From: Thalassotalea sp.
GTDB taxonomy: Bacteria > Pseudomonadota > Gammaproteobacteria > Enterobacterales > Alteromonadaceae
NCBI GenBank assembly: GCA_029237915.1
Contig: JAQWHD010000003.1
Location: forward strand, 21,426-85,425
Reading direction: 5' to 3'
Length of the DNA: 64,000 nt
Positions within the stretch are counted from its first letter, which is position 1, and each line of letters opens with the position of its first letter. Position numbers and translations under genes: made by a program. Below are positions 10,166 through 20,026 of this stretch, one piece after another. Under the pieces are notes generated by a model. The model did no database searches, was not told where the DNA came from, and was given only the letters and a program-made list of their open reading frames with translations.

Positions 10166-11851
10166 TTAATTATCTCCATGGGTTAATATTTTGCGAATTT
10201 TATCAAAGGTTAGATAGCCAATGATTTTATCCTGATGGCGATGATAAATATACACTGCGCCTTGACGATTTTCATAAAGAGCAAAATAGGCTTCCGCTAA
10301 GGTTGCTTGACTATCAATGCCCGGCATACTGATATACCTAAGTGCTTGGTCTTCATCGGCAAAAGGGTGAATATTTAGATCAATTTCAACGGTACGATAT
10401 TCGCCACCACTTATTGCCGGCTTGATAATTAATTGCAGGTTATTTTCCAGCTCGATAAACTGTTGGCGGATAATGGCATTCTCATTATGCTCTAGCACAG
10501 TGAAATCGGTTTCCATCTGGCTAATAACGCCATGTTTTTGTAAGGTGCGCTCTACCGGTGCTAATTGATAAGCTAAACCTTGATAGTCAAGTTGCTGTAA
10601 AAATATAGAGCGATTTTTAAAAAATTGGCTTGAAGTTAAAAACGCAGAAGTGATCACCACCATTGCCGGCAGAGCAAGTTGTAATTGATTTGATAACTCA
10701 ATTACCGCAAGTAAGGCGGCTAAAGGAGCATTTAATGTTGCAGCTAACATGCCCGCCATTCCTAGCAATGCATAATCACTAACAAAGTGAATATCAGCAT
10801 AAATAAAGCTCACACCAAAACCCATTAAAGCTCCGGCAATAGCGCCGATACTCAATGTAGGGCCAATTATCCCGCCGGGCACACCTAAACCTAATACGAC
10901 GACTGTGGCAATAAATTTGGCAATCAATAAACTAAATATTAACCATACGTGTGGATTTTGCTCAAATAGAAAACCAACTGAATTTAAACCTGAGCCCATA
11001 CTTTGTGGGACTAGTACTGCGATGCTTGCCATTATGATTGCGGCTAAAGATAAGCGCTTAACCATATGCAGTTTATCGGATAATTTAACTACGGCCATTA
11101 AACTTTTATTAAAGGCTGTTGCTAAGGTGCCTAACATCATGCCGGCAATGATTAAAAATGGATAATGCCAAAGGTCAAGGTCAATAAATGCAAAGAATTC
11201 ATACTCATGATAAGGGCCAAAAAAAGCATTAGACATTATCGAGCCAATAATTGACGCTAAAATAACCGGCACGAATACATGTAATTTGTATTCTCGAAGG
11301 ATAACTTCCATAACAAAGATAACCGCGGCTAAAGGTGTGTTAAAACTAGTTGAAATACCTGCAGCAATACCACAGGCACATAAAGTTCTTACAGAGTTTT
11401 TAGGTAATGAAAAATATGAACCAAAGAAACTACTACTGGCCGCACCTATATGAACCGCTGGGCCTTCTTTACCAACTGAAAAACCACCAGCAAGGGCAAA
11501 AATACCACCGAAGTATTGGGTGAGGGTATTTTTAAAAGGGATAGAGCCGTAAGCCACCTTTAAGCGATGAATAACAAAAGGAATACCCATGCGGGTGTAT
11601 TTAAAGCCTAAAATCTTGGCAACGATAAGAATTGCACTAACTGCAATTAATGGGGTTATAAAAATGTAAAAATCTGATAAAGTGCTGTAATCATCAGTTT
11701 TGTCTAAAAACAATAATTGAATTTTATCCACACTGAAGCGAAAAATAATAATAAATATCGATGCTAAGGTGCCGCCAATCAATCCGAGCAAACATAATTG
11801 CCAAGAGGGTTGTGGCTGTGCAAGTTTTTTCCTTAGCGCAACTAGAGACAT
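10166..11851 (-). CDS. ClC-family chloride channel/transporter with C-terminal regulatory domain
   Basis: Polytopic protein of 561 residues. ClC motifs are present: GKEGPAVHIG with the gating glutamate E129, GISTSFNTPLAA, and GLGVPGGIIGPTLS, whose anion-binding residues match the family. A soluble tail of about 130 residues looks CBS-like. Compared with E. coli ClcA from memory, three key positions differ: the proton glutamate (E203 in ClcA) is V183, the selectivity serine (S107) is M88, and the central tyrosine (Y445) is F417. Valine at the proton-glutamate position is seen in ClC channels rather than exchangers. It is the first gene of the pair with hemJ. Confidence 0.9.
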   Translation of the reverse strand: MSLVALRKKLAQPQPSWQLCLLGLIGGTLASIFIIIFRFSVDKIQLLFLDKTDDYSTLSDFYIFITPLIAVSAILIVAKILGFKYTRMGIPFVIHRLKVAYGSIPFKNTLTQYFGGIFALAGGFSVGKEGPAVHIGAASSSFFGSYFSLPKNSVRTLCACGIAAGISTSFNTPLAAVIFVMEVILREYKLHVFVPVILASIIGSIMSNAFFGPYHEYEFFAFIDLDLWHYPFLIIAGMMLGTLATAFNKSLMAVVKLSDKLHMVKRLSLAAIIMASIAVLVPQSMGSGLNSVGFLFEQNPHVWLIFSLLIAKFIATVVVLGLGVPGGIIGPTLSIGAIAGALMGFGVSFIYADIHFVSDYALLGMAGMLAATLNAPLAALLAVIELSNQLQLALPAMVVITSAFLTSSQFFKNRSIFLQQLDYQGLAYQLAPVERTLQKHGVISQMETDFTVLEHNENAIIRQQFIELENNLQLIIKPAISGGEYRTVEIDLNIHPFADEDQALRYISMPGIDSQATLAEAYFALYENRQGAVYIYHRHQDKIIGYLTFDKIRKILTHGDN

Positions 11852-11920
11852 AGTTATCCTGTCAGATTAATATTCTTTTCGGTAAAGTTTAACATACTTA
11901 AAATAGATAATACGTTAAAA

Positions 11921-12640
11921 ATGAATTGGTTAAAAACAATAAAAATATCAGACCTACATCAGCGTTTCGGCGCATTTAAATTACTTATTGCGGCTGCAGT
12001 GTTACTACTTCTGCTCATGGTATTAGCCTACAAAGCCGGTAATTTTTATCAAAAACATCAAAGTAAGATCATTGCCGAGCAAACGCAGCGGTTAGATAGG
12101 CTCTATCAAAAACATGAATCAGCACAAAGCCAAATTAACACTTTAAATGTGGAGTTAGAAATCGAAAAGCTTGCCAACCTAAAAGCACAACAAACATTAC
12201 GCAGTATTGAAGATGATCATTTCGCGCTAAAGAAAGAACTCGCTTTTTATGAAAAAATCATGGCGCCAGAAAAACAAGTAAATGGTGTGATTATCGATGA
12301 AATCGAAGTGTCTTCTAGTGCTAGTGAAAATCACTACCGAATTCGGGTGGTGTTAGTGCAGCAACAAAAAAGTAAGCGCTATGCCAAAGGTCATATTGAA
12401 GTTAAATTTGATGGCAGCTTATTAAATCGACCTGCCACCATCAAGTTAGAAAGTGTCTCTGCTATGGATAAAAAACAACTTTCATTTAGCTTTCAATATT
12501 TCCAAGTACTCGAAGGTGAATTTACTTTACCGAAAGATTTTGTACCAGAGCAAATAGAAATCGCCGCAATTATGCCTGCTGGGCGTTGGCAAAAAGGCTT
12601 ACGTTTAGATGAAAGTTATCCATGGCCGGATAAATCTTAA
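11921..12640 (+). CDS. Membrane-anchored coiled-coil protein (DUF6776-like)
   Basis: Protein of 239 residues with one strongly hydrophobic helix (about 20-42). A predicted coiled coil follows (about 50-110, rich in Q, K, E and L at heptad spacing), then a beta-rich C-terminal domain ending GRWQKGLRL. No catalytic motif is seen. Proteins of this design sit upstream of erpA in related Alteromonadales and pseudomonads, and I place it in DUF6776 from memory. The function is unknown; the topology suggests a small N-terminal cytoplasmic tail and a periplasmic domain. It is probably co-directional with erpA, separated by 86 bases. Confidence 0.75.
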   Translation: MNWLKTIKISDLHQRFGAFKLLIAAAVLLLLLMVLAYKAGNFYQKHQSKIIAEQTQRLDRLYQKHESAQSQINTLNVELEIEKLANLKAQQTLRSIEDDHFALKKELAFYEKIMAPEKQVNGVIIDEIEVSSSASENHYRIRVVLVQQQKSKRYAKGHIEVKFDGSLLNRPATIKLESVSAMDKKQLSFSFQYFQVLEGEFTLPKDFVPEQIEIAAIMPAGRWQKGLRLDESYPWPDKS

Positions 12641-12726
12641 TTTAAATAAACAGGTAATACTTGATTAAATTGCTCAGGTTTAAGATAATTCGCTTAATTG
12701 AGTAGTAACTATGTAAGAAGATGATT

Positions 12727-13068
12727 ATGTCTACCCCGGAAATGCCAATAAAATTTAGTGATGCAGCAGCCACTAAAGTTAAAGTTTTAATTAGCGAAGA
12801 AGAAAATCCAGAGCTTAAATTACGTGTTTACGTAACCGGTGGTGGTTGTTCAGGCTTTCAATACGGTTTTACTTTTGATGAAAAAGTGAATGATGGTGAT
12901 ATGACTATCGAAAAACAAGGTGTTGTTATGGTTGTTGACCCGATGAGTTTACAATACCTAGTTGGTGGTACCGTGGATTATATCGAAGGATTAGAAGGTT
13001 CTCGATTCTTAGTTGATAACCCTAATGCCGAAAGTACATGTGGCTGTGGTTCTTCTTTCTCTATCTAA
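12727..13068 (+). CDS. erpA: Iron-sulfur cluster insertion protein ErpA
   Basis: A-type Fe-S carrier of 113 residues, nearly collinear with E. coli ErpA. The three cluster cysteines are visible in [11 protein letters not shown] and in the terminal CGCGSSFSI. It delivers Fe-S clusters to apo-enzymes such as IspG/IspH. Two in-frame ATGs exist at 12721 and 12727. The purine-rich AAGAAG ends at 12720, directly against the first ATG but 6 bases before the second, so the second is preferred. In this window its likely clients include the Rieske oxygenase and KshB-like reductase, which is inference only. Confidence 0.95.
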   Translation: MSTPEMPIKFSDAAATKVKVLISEEENPELKLRVYVTGGGCSGFQYGFTFDEKVNDGDMTIEKQGVVMVVDPMSLQYLVGGTVDYIEGLEGSRFLVDNPNAESTCGCGSSFSI

Positions 13069-13109
13069 TCTAATTCGTTTATTCCCTTAGAATCATCTCT
13101 GCTTAAATA

Positions 13110-13151
13110 AAGCACTAATTTATCGCATAAATTGTGAATAAATTGGTGCTT
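13110..13151. terminator. Imperfect hairpin after erpA
   Basis: A 14-base arm at 13110-13123 pairs with 13138-13151 at 13 of 14 positions around a 14-base loop. AT-rich with no long T tract, so it is only a candidate terminator for erpA. Confidence 0.4.
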
Positions 13152-13289
13152 AATATCACCTGTTCGTTTTATACTGTTAACATAACAATAAATATTTTAT
13201 ACCAACGTCATAATGATGAATTATCGTGTTCACTTATTTTATTTGAACCGGTGCTTATTTAGTTTGGTATTACTTCATCAAGGATAAGT

Positions 13290-14375
13290 ATGAGTTCAGG
13301 GGATCTAGACCAACAAAAGCTATATCAAAAGCCTACATTTATTGCTGTGTTTATCTCTGTGTTATTGTTGCTTTGGCTTGCCTCAGGCTTTAATAATGTT
13401 AAAACCAACCCAGATGAACTTGCCGAAAGGAAAATCTTATTACCGCAAGTAAAAGTTGAGACATTTGTCGCTGAGTCTATCGAAAACACCATTAATTTAT
13501 ATGGCCGAACCGAGCCAGATCGTGTTGTTACTCTGCAAGCTCAGGTTAAAGGTGCGATCACTAAAATTTATGCACACCGCGGCAGTTTTGTTAAAAAGGG
13601 CGATGTAATTGCCACTATAGCGTTGAATGAACTACCTTCACAATTAGAACATTATCAAACCTTAGTTAAACAACGTCGTATTGATTACTACGGTGCTAAA
13701 GAATTATTTAAGGGTGGTTATCAAGGAGAGTCTGCATTAGCTGAAAGATTATCTGCGGTAACGGCAGCGAAAGCGCAGCTTGCGCAAACTGAATATGATA
13801 TTGCTAACACCACCATTATTGCGCCTTTTGATGGCATTTTAAATGAACGCTTTGTTGAGGTAGGAGATTACCTTAAAGTTGGCGATGATATTGCTGTTGT
13901 CGCTGACTTAGACCCTCTAGTGATTCGTGCGCATATCACTGAAAATCAAATAAGCTCAATTAAAGAAGGCCAAAAAGCTAAGATAAATTTACTAAATGAA
14001 CGTGAAATAAATGGTAAATTACGATACATAGCCAGTGTTGCTAATGAAAACACTAATACCTTCAAAGTTGAAATAGCGATCACTAATCTTAATTATAAAT
14101 ATCTTGCGGGTATAAGTTCTGAAGTAGAGCTACCAATAAATACCGTTTCCGCTATTAAGTTATCTCCGGCATTATTAGCGCTAGATGAAAGTGGCAATAT
14201 CGGTGTTAAGTCTGTTATTGATGACAGCGTTGTATTTACTAAAATTAATATTGCCAAATCGGATGAAAGCGGCGTGTGGTTAACCGGCATAGGTGAGCGC
14301 GCTGAAATTATTACCTTAGGCCAAGGCTTTGTTAGGCCAGGCGATAAAGTCAATCCAATCCGTGAAGGGCAATAA
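13290..14375 (+). CDS. RND efflux periplasmic adaptor (HlyD/MexA type)
   Basis: Membrane fusion protein of 361 residues. An N-terminal membrane anchor (about 15-33) has no lipobox cysteine. The lipoyl half-motifs are GAITKIYAHRGSFVKKGDVI and AQTEYDIANTTIIAPFDGIL, flanking a short helical hairpin. The beta-barrel and membrane-proximal domains follow. It links an inner-membrane RND pump to an outer-membrane channel. The permease starts 6 bases after its stop, so the two form an operon. No TolC-like gene is present, so the outer-membrane partner is elsewhere. Confidence 0.92.
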   Translation: MSSGDLDQQKLYQKPTFIAVFISVLLLLWLASGFNNVKTNPDELAERKILLPQVKVETFVAESIENTINLYGRTEPDRVVTLQAQVKGAITKIYAHRGSFVKKGDVIATIALNELPSQLEHYQTLVKQRRIDYYGAKELFKGGYQGESALAERLSAVTAAKAQLAQTEYDIANTTIIAPFDGILNERFVEVGDYLKVGDDIAVVADLDPLVIRAHITENQISSIKEGQKAKINLLNEREINGKLRYIASVANENTNTFKVEIAITNLNYKYLAGISSEVELPINTVSAIKLSPALLALDESGNIGVKSVIDDSVVFTKINIAKSDESGVWLTGIGERAEIITLGQGFVRPGDKVNPIREGQ

Positions 14376-14381
14376 CCCCTG

Positions 14382-17300
14382 ATGTTGTCTTTAATTGAGT
14401 CTTGTCTTTCTAGAACCCGTTCAGTAATGATGGTTTTTGTCTTGCTACTAATTAGCGGCATGCTGACTTATTTGTCTATTCCAAAGGAAGCGGAACCAGA
14501 CATTACTATTCCTAATATTTATGTGTCTATGATACATGATGGCATTTCCCCTGAAGATGCCGAACGTATGTTAGTAAGACCCATGGAAAATGAGCTTAAA
14601 GCCATTGAAGGGGTAAAGGAAATGAGGTCGGTCGCTAGTGAAGGTCATGCTAGTGTTACGCTTGAATTTATTGCCGGCTTTGACTCTAAAACGGCGCTTG
14701 CTGATGTACGTGACAAAGTTACCCTCGCCAAAGCTAAATTACCCAATGAAACGGAAGAGCCTGTTGTTAGTGAAGTAACTCTGGCAAATACAAATCCTGC
14801 GGTTACGGTATTTTTATCTGGTGCTGTTAGTGAGCGAGGGCTTATTACCATTGCGCGTAATTTAGAAGATAAAATTGCCAGTATGGCGCAAGTGCTTGAA
14901 GTTGACATTGGTGGCGACCGAGAAGATATGTTGGAGATCATCGTTGATCCGTTATTAATGGAAAGCTATGGTCTTGACCAAAATGATATTTTTAATTTAG
15001 TTGAGCGCAACAATCGCTTGATCCCTGCTGGTACTATGGATACTGGTAAAGGTCGCTTTGCCATTAAAGTACCGTCTGTATTTGAAAATATTAAAGACTT
15101 AATGGAACTGCCAATTAAAGTCGATGGCGATCGAGTGATCACCTTCCAAGATGTTGCCGTAGTTCGCCGCGCCTATAAAGACCCTACCAGTTTTGCACGT
15201 TTAAATGGTGAACGAGCTATTTCTATTGAAGTGAAAAAACGCCCTGGTCAAAACATTATTGAAACAGTTGAAAATGTAAAAACGCTTATCGAAGCACAGC
15301 GTAAGTTTTGGCCTAAACATATTTTAGTTAATTACACCGGTGATAAATCAGACAAAGTTAAAACCATGTTGAGTGATTTACAAAATAATGTCATATCAGC
15401 AGTGCTTCTCGTTGTTATTGTGGTTATTGCCGCATTAGGTGTGAGAACTGCATCATTAGTCGGTTTATCGATCCCTGGTTCCTTCTTGACTGGGATATTA
15501 GTGTTATCTATTTTTGGTTTCACCATCAACATAGTAGTACTGTTTGGTTTGATTATGTCGGTGGGGCTGTTGGTTGATGGTGCCATTGTTGTGACTGAAT
15601 TTGCTGACAGGCAAATGAGTGAAGGCATGCACAGAAAACAAGCTTATACACTTGCTGCTCGTCGTATGGCATTACCGATAATTGCTTCAACGGCAACCAC
15701 TTTAGCTGCATTTGCTCCGCTTCTATTTTGGCCAGGAATTATGGGCGAATTTATGAAGTATCTGCCGATTACTTTAATTGCGGTTTTATCGGCATCACTG
15801 ATTATGGCATTAGTATTTGTTCCTACTATGGGTACCTTATGGGGTAAAAGCCGAATTATTTCAGAGCAAGAAAAGCAACAATTAATTGAAGCCGAAGAAG
15901 GTGACTTAACTAAACTAAAAGGCTTAATGGGCAAGTACGTTAATGTACTTAACGTTGCCATCTCACATCCTATTAAAGTGTTATTAGTCACCATATTATT
16001 CTCGATCGCGGTAATGGTTAATTATGCCCAATCTGGACTGGGTGCCGAATTTTTTCCTAATGTAGAGCCGGAAGGTCTTAATATTAAAGTACGTTCTTTG
16101 GGTGATTTATCAATTACAGAAAAAGATACCATTATGAAAGAAGTGGAGCGCCGAATTTTAGATATGGAAGAAATTAAATCTTTATATTCTAAAACTGGCG
16201 GCACTGATTTAGTGGGTCGTTTACGAATGAATTTACTTAATTGGCAATTTCGTCCAAACGCTAATGACATTATTAATGAGTTACATCAACGTTTGGACAA
16301 CTTTGCCGGTGTTGAAATTGAAATACGCAAAGATGAAAGTGGACCTATACAAGGTAAAGACCTCGAGTTAGAGTTATCGTCTCGCTTTTCCGATAAGTTG
16401 CAAGAAGCGATAATTATTATTCGCAAGGCGATGCAAGCTAATAGTCAATTAATTAATGTTGAAGACGGCGGCTCTAAACCTGGTATCGAATGGCAATTAA
16501 AAGTTGATAGAACACTGGCTGCGACCTTTAATGCTGATGCTACTTTAGTTGGTACATCAGTACAAATGGTGACTAATGGTTTAAAACTTGGCGAATATCG
16601 CCCAGATGATGTTGATGACGAACTCGACATTCGGGTACGCTTTCCTGCAGACAAACGCAGTATTAGTCGCCTAGATGAATTACGTTTAAAAACCAATGAT
16701 GGTTTAGTACCGGTTACTAATTTTGTTAAAAAGAGTGCCGCACAAAAAGTCGATATTATCCGCCGTGTTGATGCTAAGCAAGTGGTAACTTTGCAAGCTG
16801 ATTTAATTAGCGGTGCACAACTAGGTAAAGTTTTACCTATATTGCAGCAAGAATTAGAGCAGCTAGATATCGACTGGTCTAGTGTCGCAATAACCTTTAA
16901 AGGCCAGACTGAAGATCAGCAAGAATCGGAAGATTTCTTAATGAATGCATTTGCGGTTGCATTGTTTGTTATGGCCATTATTTTAGTTACGCAATTTAAT
17001 AGTTTTTATCAAGCATCACTTATTTTATCTGCTGTTTTATTTTCCAGCGTTGGAGTGTTTTTCGCACTTTTAATGACAGGACAAGCCTTTAGTATTGTTA
17101 TGTCCGGTTTAGGGATTATCGCTTTAGCCGGTATTGTAGTGAACAATAATATTGTATTAATTGATACCTATAACGTGCTGAGAAAGGAAGGCTTTAAAGT
17201 TCGCGACGCAGTATTACGAACTGGTGCGCAGCGCCTGCGTCCAGTATTGCTAACGACAATAACGACTGTTTTAGGTTTGATGCCAATGGTACTGCAGATG

Positions 17301-17543
17301 AATATTGATTTTATCAGTAGAGATATCAGCTTTGGCGCACCATCAACTCAGTTGTGGGTACAATTAGCTACAGCTATCGCTGGCGGACTTACCTTTGCGA
17401 CTTTATTAACACTCGTACTTACCCCTTGTTTATTAGCGCTTCGAGATAACCGAAAAGAAAATAAACGCGCCAATAAAATAAAAGAAAAACCAACAGCCAT
17501 TAGTGCTAATTATGTCCCTGCACCTGTGTATGAAGAAGTTTAA
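14382..17543 (+). CDS. RND efflux permease subunit
   Basis: Full-length pump of 1053 residues with 12 membrane helices and two large periplasmic loops. TM4 reads VGLLVDGAIVVTE, so the first relay aspartate is kept but the second is glycine, unlike the VDD pair in the partial pump at the left edge. GIIALAGIVVNNNIVLID marks TM10. Together with the adaptor it forms a proton-driven tripartite exporter; the substrate is unknown. A hydrophilic, lysine-rich tail ends the protein. The gene lies next to, but outside, the steroid island and has none of the island operator sites. Confidence 0.93.
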   Translation: MLSLIESCLSRTRSVMMVFVLLLISGMLTYLSIPKEAEPDITIPNIYVSMIHDGISPEDAERMLVRPMENELKAIEGVKEMRSVASEGHASVTLEFIAGFDSKTALADVRDKVTLAKAKLPNETEEPVVSEVTLANTNPAVTVFLSGAVSERGLITIARNLEDKIASMAQVLEVDIGGDREDMLEIIVDPLLMESYGLDQNDIFNLVERNNRLIPAGTMDTGKGRFAIKVPSVFENIKDLMELPIKVDGDRVITFQDVAVVRRAYKDPTSFARLNGERAISIEVKKRPGQNIIETVENVKTLIEAQRKFWPKHILVNYTGDKSDKVKTMLSDLQNNVISAVLLVVIVVIAALGVRTASLVGLSIPGSFLTGILVLSIFGFTINIVVLFGLIMSVGLLVDGAIVVTEFADRQMSEGMHRKQAYTLAARRMALPIIASTATTLAAFAPLLFWPGIMGEFMKYLPITLIAVLSASLIMALVFVPTMGTLWGKSRIISEQEKQQLIEAEEGDLTKLKGLMGKYVNVLNVAISHPIKVLLVTILFSIAVMVNYAQSGLGAEFFPNVEPEGLNIKVRSLGDLSITEKDTIMKEVERRILDMEEIKSLYSKTGGTDLVGRLRMNLLNWQFRPNANDIINELHQRLDNFAGVEIEIRKDESGPIQGKDLELELSSRFSDKLQEAIIIIRKAMQANSQLINVEDGGSKPGIEWQLKVDRTLAATFNADATLVGTSVQMVTNGLKLGEYRPDDVDDELDIRVRFPADKRSISRLDELRLKTNDGLVPVTNFVKKSAAQKVDIIRRVDAKQVVTLQADLISGAQLGKVLPILQQELEQLDIDWSSVAITFKGQTEDQQESEDFLMNAFAVALFVMAIILVTQFNSFYQASLILSAVLFSSVGVFFALLMTGQAFSIVMSGLGIIALAGIVVNNNIVLIDTYNVLRKEGFKVRDAVLRTGAQRLRPVLLTTITTVLGLMPMVLQMNIDFISRDISFGAPSTQLWVQLATAIAGGLTFATLLTLVLTPCLLALRDNRKENKRANKIKEKPTAISANYVPAPVYEEV

Positions 17544-17591
17544 ATTCTCAATAATTACATTAACTTCACTATACTTTCCTTAGGAAAAATT

Positions 17592-19025
17592 ATGTTTATG
17601 AAAAAATCTGTCACGTACAAAATATTAAATAGTTTAGTGCTGTCATCGCTCATGCTGGCGCTTACAATGACGAATGCAAATGCAGCATCTAAAAGCTTTA
17701 TTAGCACAACGGATAAGCAGCAATTAGAGCAATTGACTGCTACTGCTGCTAACTCTGATTTATCTTATGAGATTGTTGAATCTCTTACCACTGAGGTTGG
17801 CGCTCGTATGATCGGTACTGAAGCCGATAAACGCGCGATAAAGTGGGCCGTAGATAAAATGAATGCCCTAGGCTTTGATAAAGTGTGGACTGAAGAAGTC
17901 ACTCATTATCAATGGATCAGAGGTGATGTTAAAGCACAAATTCTAGCGCCTTTCCCACATAGAGTCGAAGCAATTGCACTTGGCGAAAGTGTTGGTACTG
18001 GCGAGCAAGCCATAAAGGCAGAAGTGGTACATTTTAAAACCTTAGATGATTTAAAAGCAGCCAAAAGTAATAGCTTAACGGGTAAAATTGCATTTGTTTC
18101 TTATCGCATGGAACGTCATATAGCCGGTAAGGGCTACGGTAAAGCAGTTGGTGCACGCGTTACTGGTGCGCAAGTTGCCGCTGAAAAAGGTGCTTTAGCT
18201 TTCGTTATGCGTTCGGTTGGTACGGATAATAATCGTTTAGGTCATACGGGTGTTACCCGCTATAAAGATGGTGTTAAACGCATTCCTGCAGTGGCATTGT
18301 CAAATCCGGATGCTGATTTATTAGTGAACCAATTTAGCCGTAATAAACCCGTTGAATTCTCTTTAAAAGTTACCGCAATGCGTAATGAAAGTGTGCAAGT
18401 TAAAGGTGCTAATGTTATTGGTGAAATCACCGGTAGTGAATTGCCTGACGAAATCGTTGCTTTAGGTGCGCATCTTGATTCGTGGGATGTGGGTACCGGC
18501 GCTATTGATGACGGTTTAGGTGTAGCGATGGTAATGGCCGCAACAGCACATATTGCCAAATTAGAGCAACGCCCTAAACGTACTATACGAGTGATTTTAT
18601 TCGCTGGTGAAGAGGTTGGTTTAATTGGGGCAAAGCAGTATGTTATCGATCATAAGGATGAGTTGAGTAAACATGTTATTGCCGTAGAATGGGATTTTGG
18701 CTTAGGAAAAATTTACAGTATGCAAGCAAATGTGTCAGATGCGGCAAAGCCCGCGATTGCTGAGTTAGCAAGCTATGTTGCGCCACTTGGAGTCGGCTTT
18801 AATGCGGCGAATAAAGCGAGAGGCCAATCTGACATGGGCGCAGTGACGGATTTAGGTGTTCCTGCAATGAATTTTGCGCCAGATGGTAGTCGTTACTTTG
18901 ATGTTCACCACACTGACAATGACACGCTAGATAAGGTGTCGCCAGAAGACCTTCAGCAAAACACTTCTGTTTATACTATATTTGCTTATTTCGCGGCGCA
19001 AGCGGACGTTAAATTTAGAAATTAA
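17592..19025 (+). CDS. Exported M28-family metallopeptidase (carboxypeptidase Q-like)
   Basis: Protein of 477 residues with a Sec signal peptide (about 1-32, ending ANAA). A PA-like inserted domain (about 130-260) precedes an M28 catalytic domain. Zinc-site motifs are visible: AHLDSWD (His and Asp), IDDGLG (bridging Asp), GEEVGLIG (catalytic Glu and ligand), and DVHHTDNDT (C-terminal His). This matches plasma glutamate carboxypeptidase-like aminopeptidases that trim short peptides in the periplasm or outside the cell. The first ATG is chosen because AGGA lies 7-8 bases upstream; a second ATG is at 17598. It is its own unit, closed by a strong hairpin. Confidence 0.9.
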   Translation: MFMKKSVTYKILNSLVLSSLMLALTMTNANAASKSFISTTDKQQLEQLTATAANSDLSYEIVESLTTEVGARMIGTEADKRAIKWAVDKMNALGFDKVWTEEVTHYQWIRGDVKAQILAPFPHRVEAIALGESVGTGEQAIKAEVVHFKTLDDLKAAKSNSLTGKIAFVSYRMERHIAGKGYGKAVGARVTGAQVAAEKGALAFVMRSVGTDNNRLGHTGVTRYKDGVKRIPAVALSNPDADLLVNQFSRNKPVEFSLKVTAMRNESVQVKGANVIGEITGSELPDEIVALGAHLDSWDVGTGAIDDGLGVAMVMAATAHIAKLEQRPKRTIRVILFAGEEVGLIGAKQYVIDHKDELSKHVIAVEWDFGLGKIYSMQANVSDAAKPAIAELASYVAPLGVGFNAANKARGQSDMGAVTDLGVPAMNFAPDGSRYFDVHHTDNDTLDKVSPEDLQQNTSVYTIFAYFAAQADVKFRN

Positions 19026-19085
19026 GAAAAAGTTTAACGTGAGTATCTGCCGACTAGCTTAACGTCAGTAGGTACCTTACAAACG

Positions 19086-19133
19086 AAAAACTCCTTATGC
19101 TGCAATACAGAACTGCATATAAGGAGTTTTTTT
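19086..19133. terminator. Bidirectional terminator closing the core region and the hsaB operon
   Basis: ACTCCTTATGC (19090-19100) pairs with GCATATAAGGAGT (19115-19127), with an A run before and a T run after the hairpin. It serves the peptidase on one side and the minus-strand hsaB-to-hsdA operon on the other. Confidence 0.85.
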
Positions 19134-19204
19134 ATGAGAAATATACTTTCCGAAACATTTTATTTGATACTTTCAGTTAAACTGAAATACTGATATTAGT
19201 GCAG

Positions 19205-19972
19205 TTAAAGACTACCATTTCGGATCATTGCATCCATACCGCCATCAACATAAATAACGCTGCCGTGGACAAAAGATGCTTGTGATGATTGTAAAAAGCT
19301 AACCGCGTCTGCAATTTCACTTGGCTGACCGTTCCGTCCGATTGGTGCAATAAAATTGCGTACCGCTTCGCCAAAGCGAGGGTCATTTTTAGACGCTTCA
19401 TGTAAAGGCGTTTCTACAGCGCCTGGTGCAACAATATTCAGGCGTACACCTGTGCTACCAGTTGTTACTGCTAAACGTCGACAATGTACGGTTAATGCGT
19501 ATTTAGATGCTGCATAAGCAATGTGTGGATGACCTAACTCATCGGCTGTCTTACGGGCCTCTTGCTCGTCATTATTCAGCATTAGCTCAACCATTGGATG
19601 TGGTTGTTCTGCTTGTTGACTTGCTGCGACAGAGCCGATAATTGTGATAGCTGGCTTGTTGCCTTTCGCTAGTACGGGTTGAAGTAAATCAATCAGCTGT
19701 GTTGAACCAAAATAATTTACAGAAACCACTAAGCTACTGCTTGGCGCTGTTACGCCAAGGCCGGCACAGCAGACAAGACCATCAAGCTTTCCTTTGGAAA
19801 GTGCAATAACTTGCTCTGCAGCATGAACTCGGCCTGCACTTGATGATAAATCAGCAATGACTTCTGCGTGTTGGCGATCTATTCCTATCACGGTATGACC
19901 TGCTTCGCGCAATTGTTGACATACTGCAGCGCCAATACCTGATGCTGAACCTGTGACTGCTGTAACTGACAT
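19205..19972 (-). CDS. hsdA: 3alpha-hydroxysteroid dehydrogenase/carbonyl reductase (SDR)
   Basis: SDR of 255 residues. The cofactor loop is TGSASGIG and the catalytic pair is YAASK, with Ser in IIGSVAAS. It resembles the Comamonas testosteroni 3alpha-HSD/carbonyl reductase more than ordinary SDRs: GIDRQHAEVIADLS, DGLVCCAGLG, VVSVNYFG and LNIVAPGAVETPL all recur in that enzyme as I recall it. The family member interconverts 3alpha-hydroxy and 3-keto steroids with NAD(H), an early step of bile acid and androsterone breakdown. Last gene of the minus-strand operon that starts at 25088, with AAGGAG before its ATG. This is a good specific match; the substrate remains inference. Confidence 0.8.
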   Translation of the reverse strand: MSVTAVTGSASGIGAAVCQQLREAGHTVIGIDRQHAEVIADLSSSAGRVHAAEQVIALSKGKLDGLVCCAGLGVTAPSSSLVVSVNYFGSTQLIDLLQPVLAKGNKPAITIIGSVAASQQAEQPHPMVELMLNNDEQEARKTADELGHPHIAYAASKYALTVHCRRLAVTTGSTGVRLNIVAPGAVETPLHEASKNDPRFGEAVRNFIAPIGRNGQPSEIADAVSFLQSSQASFVHGSVIYVDGGMDAMIRNGSL

Positions 19973-20026
19973 AATAAACTCCTTGGCGATATTAGATAAA
20001 TGGTTAGTTAAATGGTTAATTTTTTT

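Noticed and set aside
14382..17543. RND pump with one of the TM4 aspartates lost, as a broken transporter
   Set aside because: VDGAIV occurs in intact RND permeases, and the rest of the protein is full length, so no defect is claimed.
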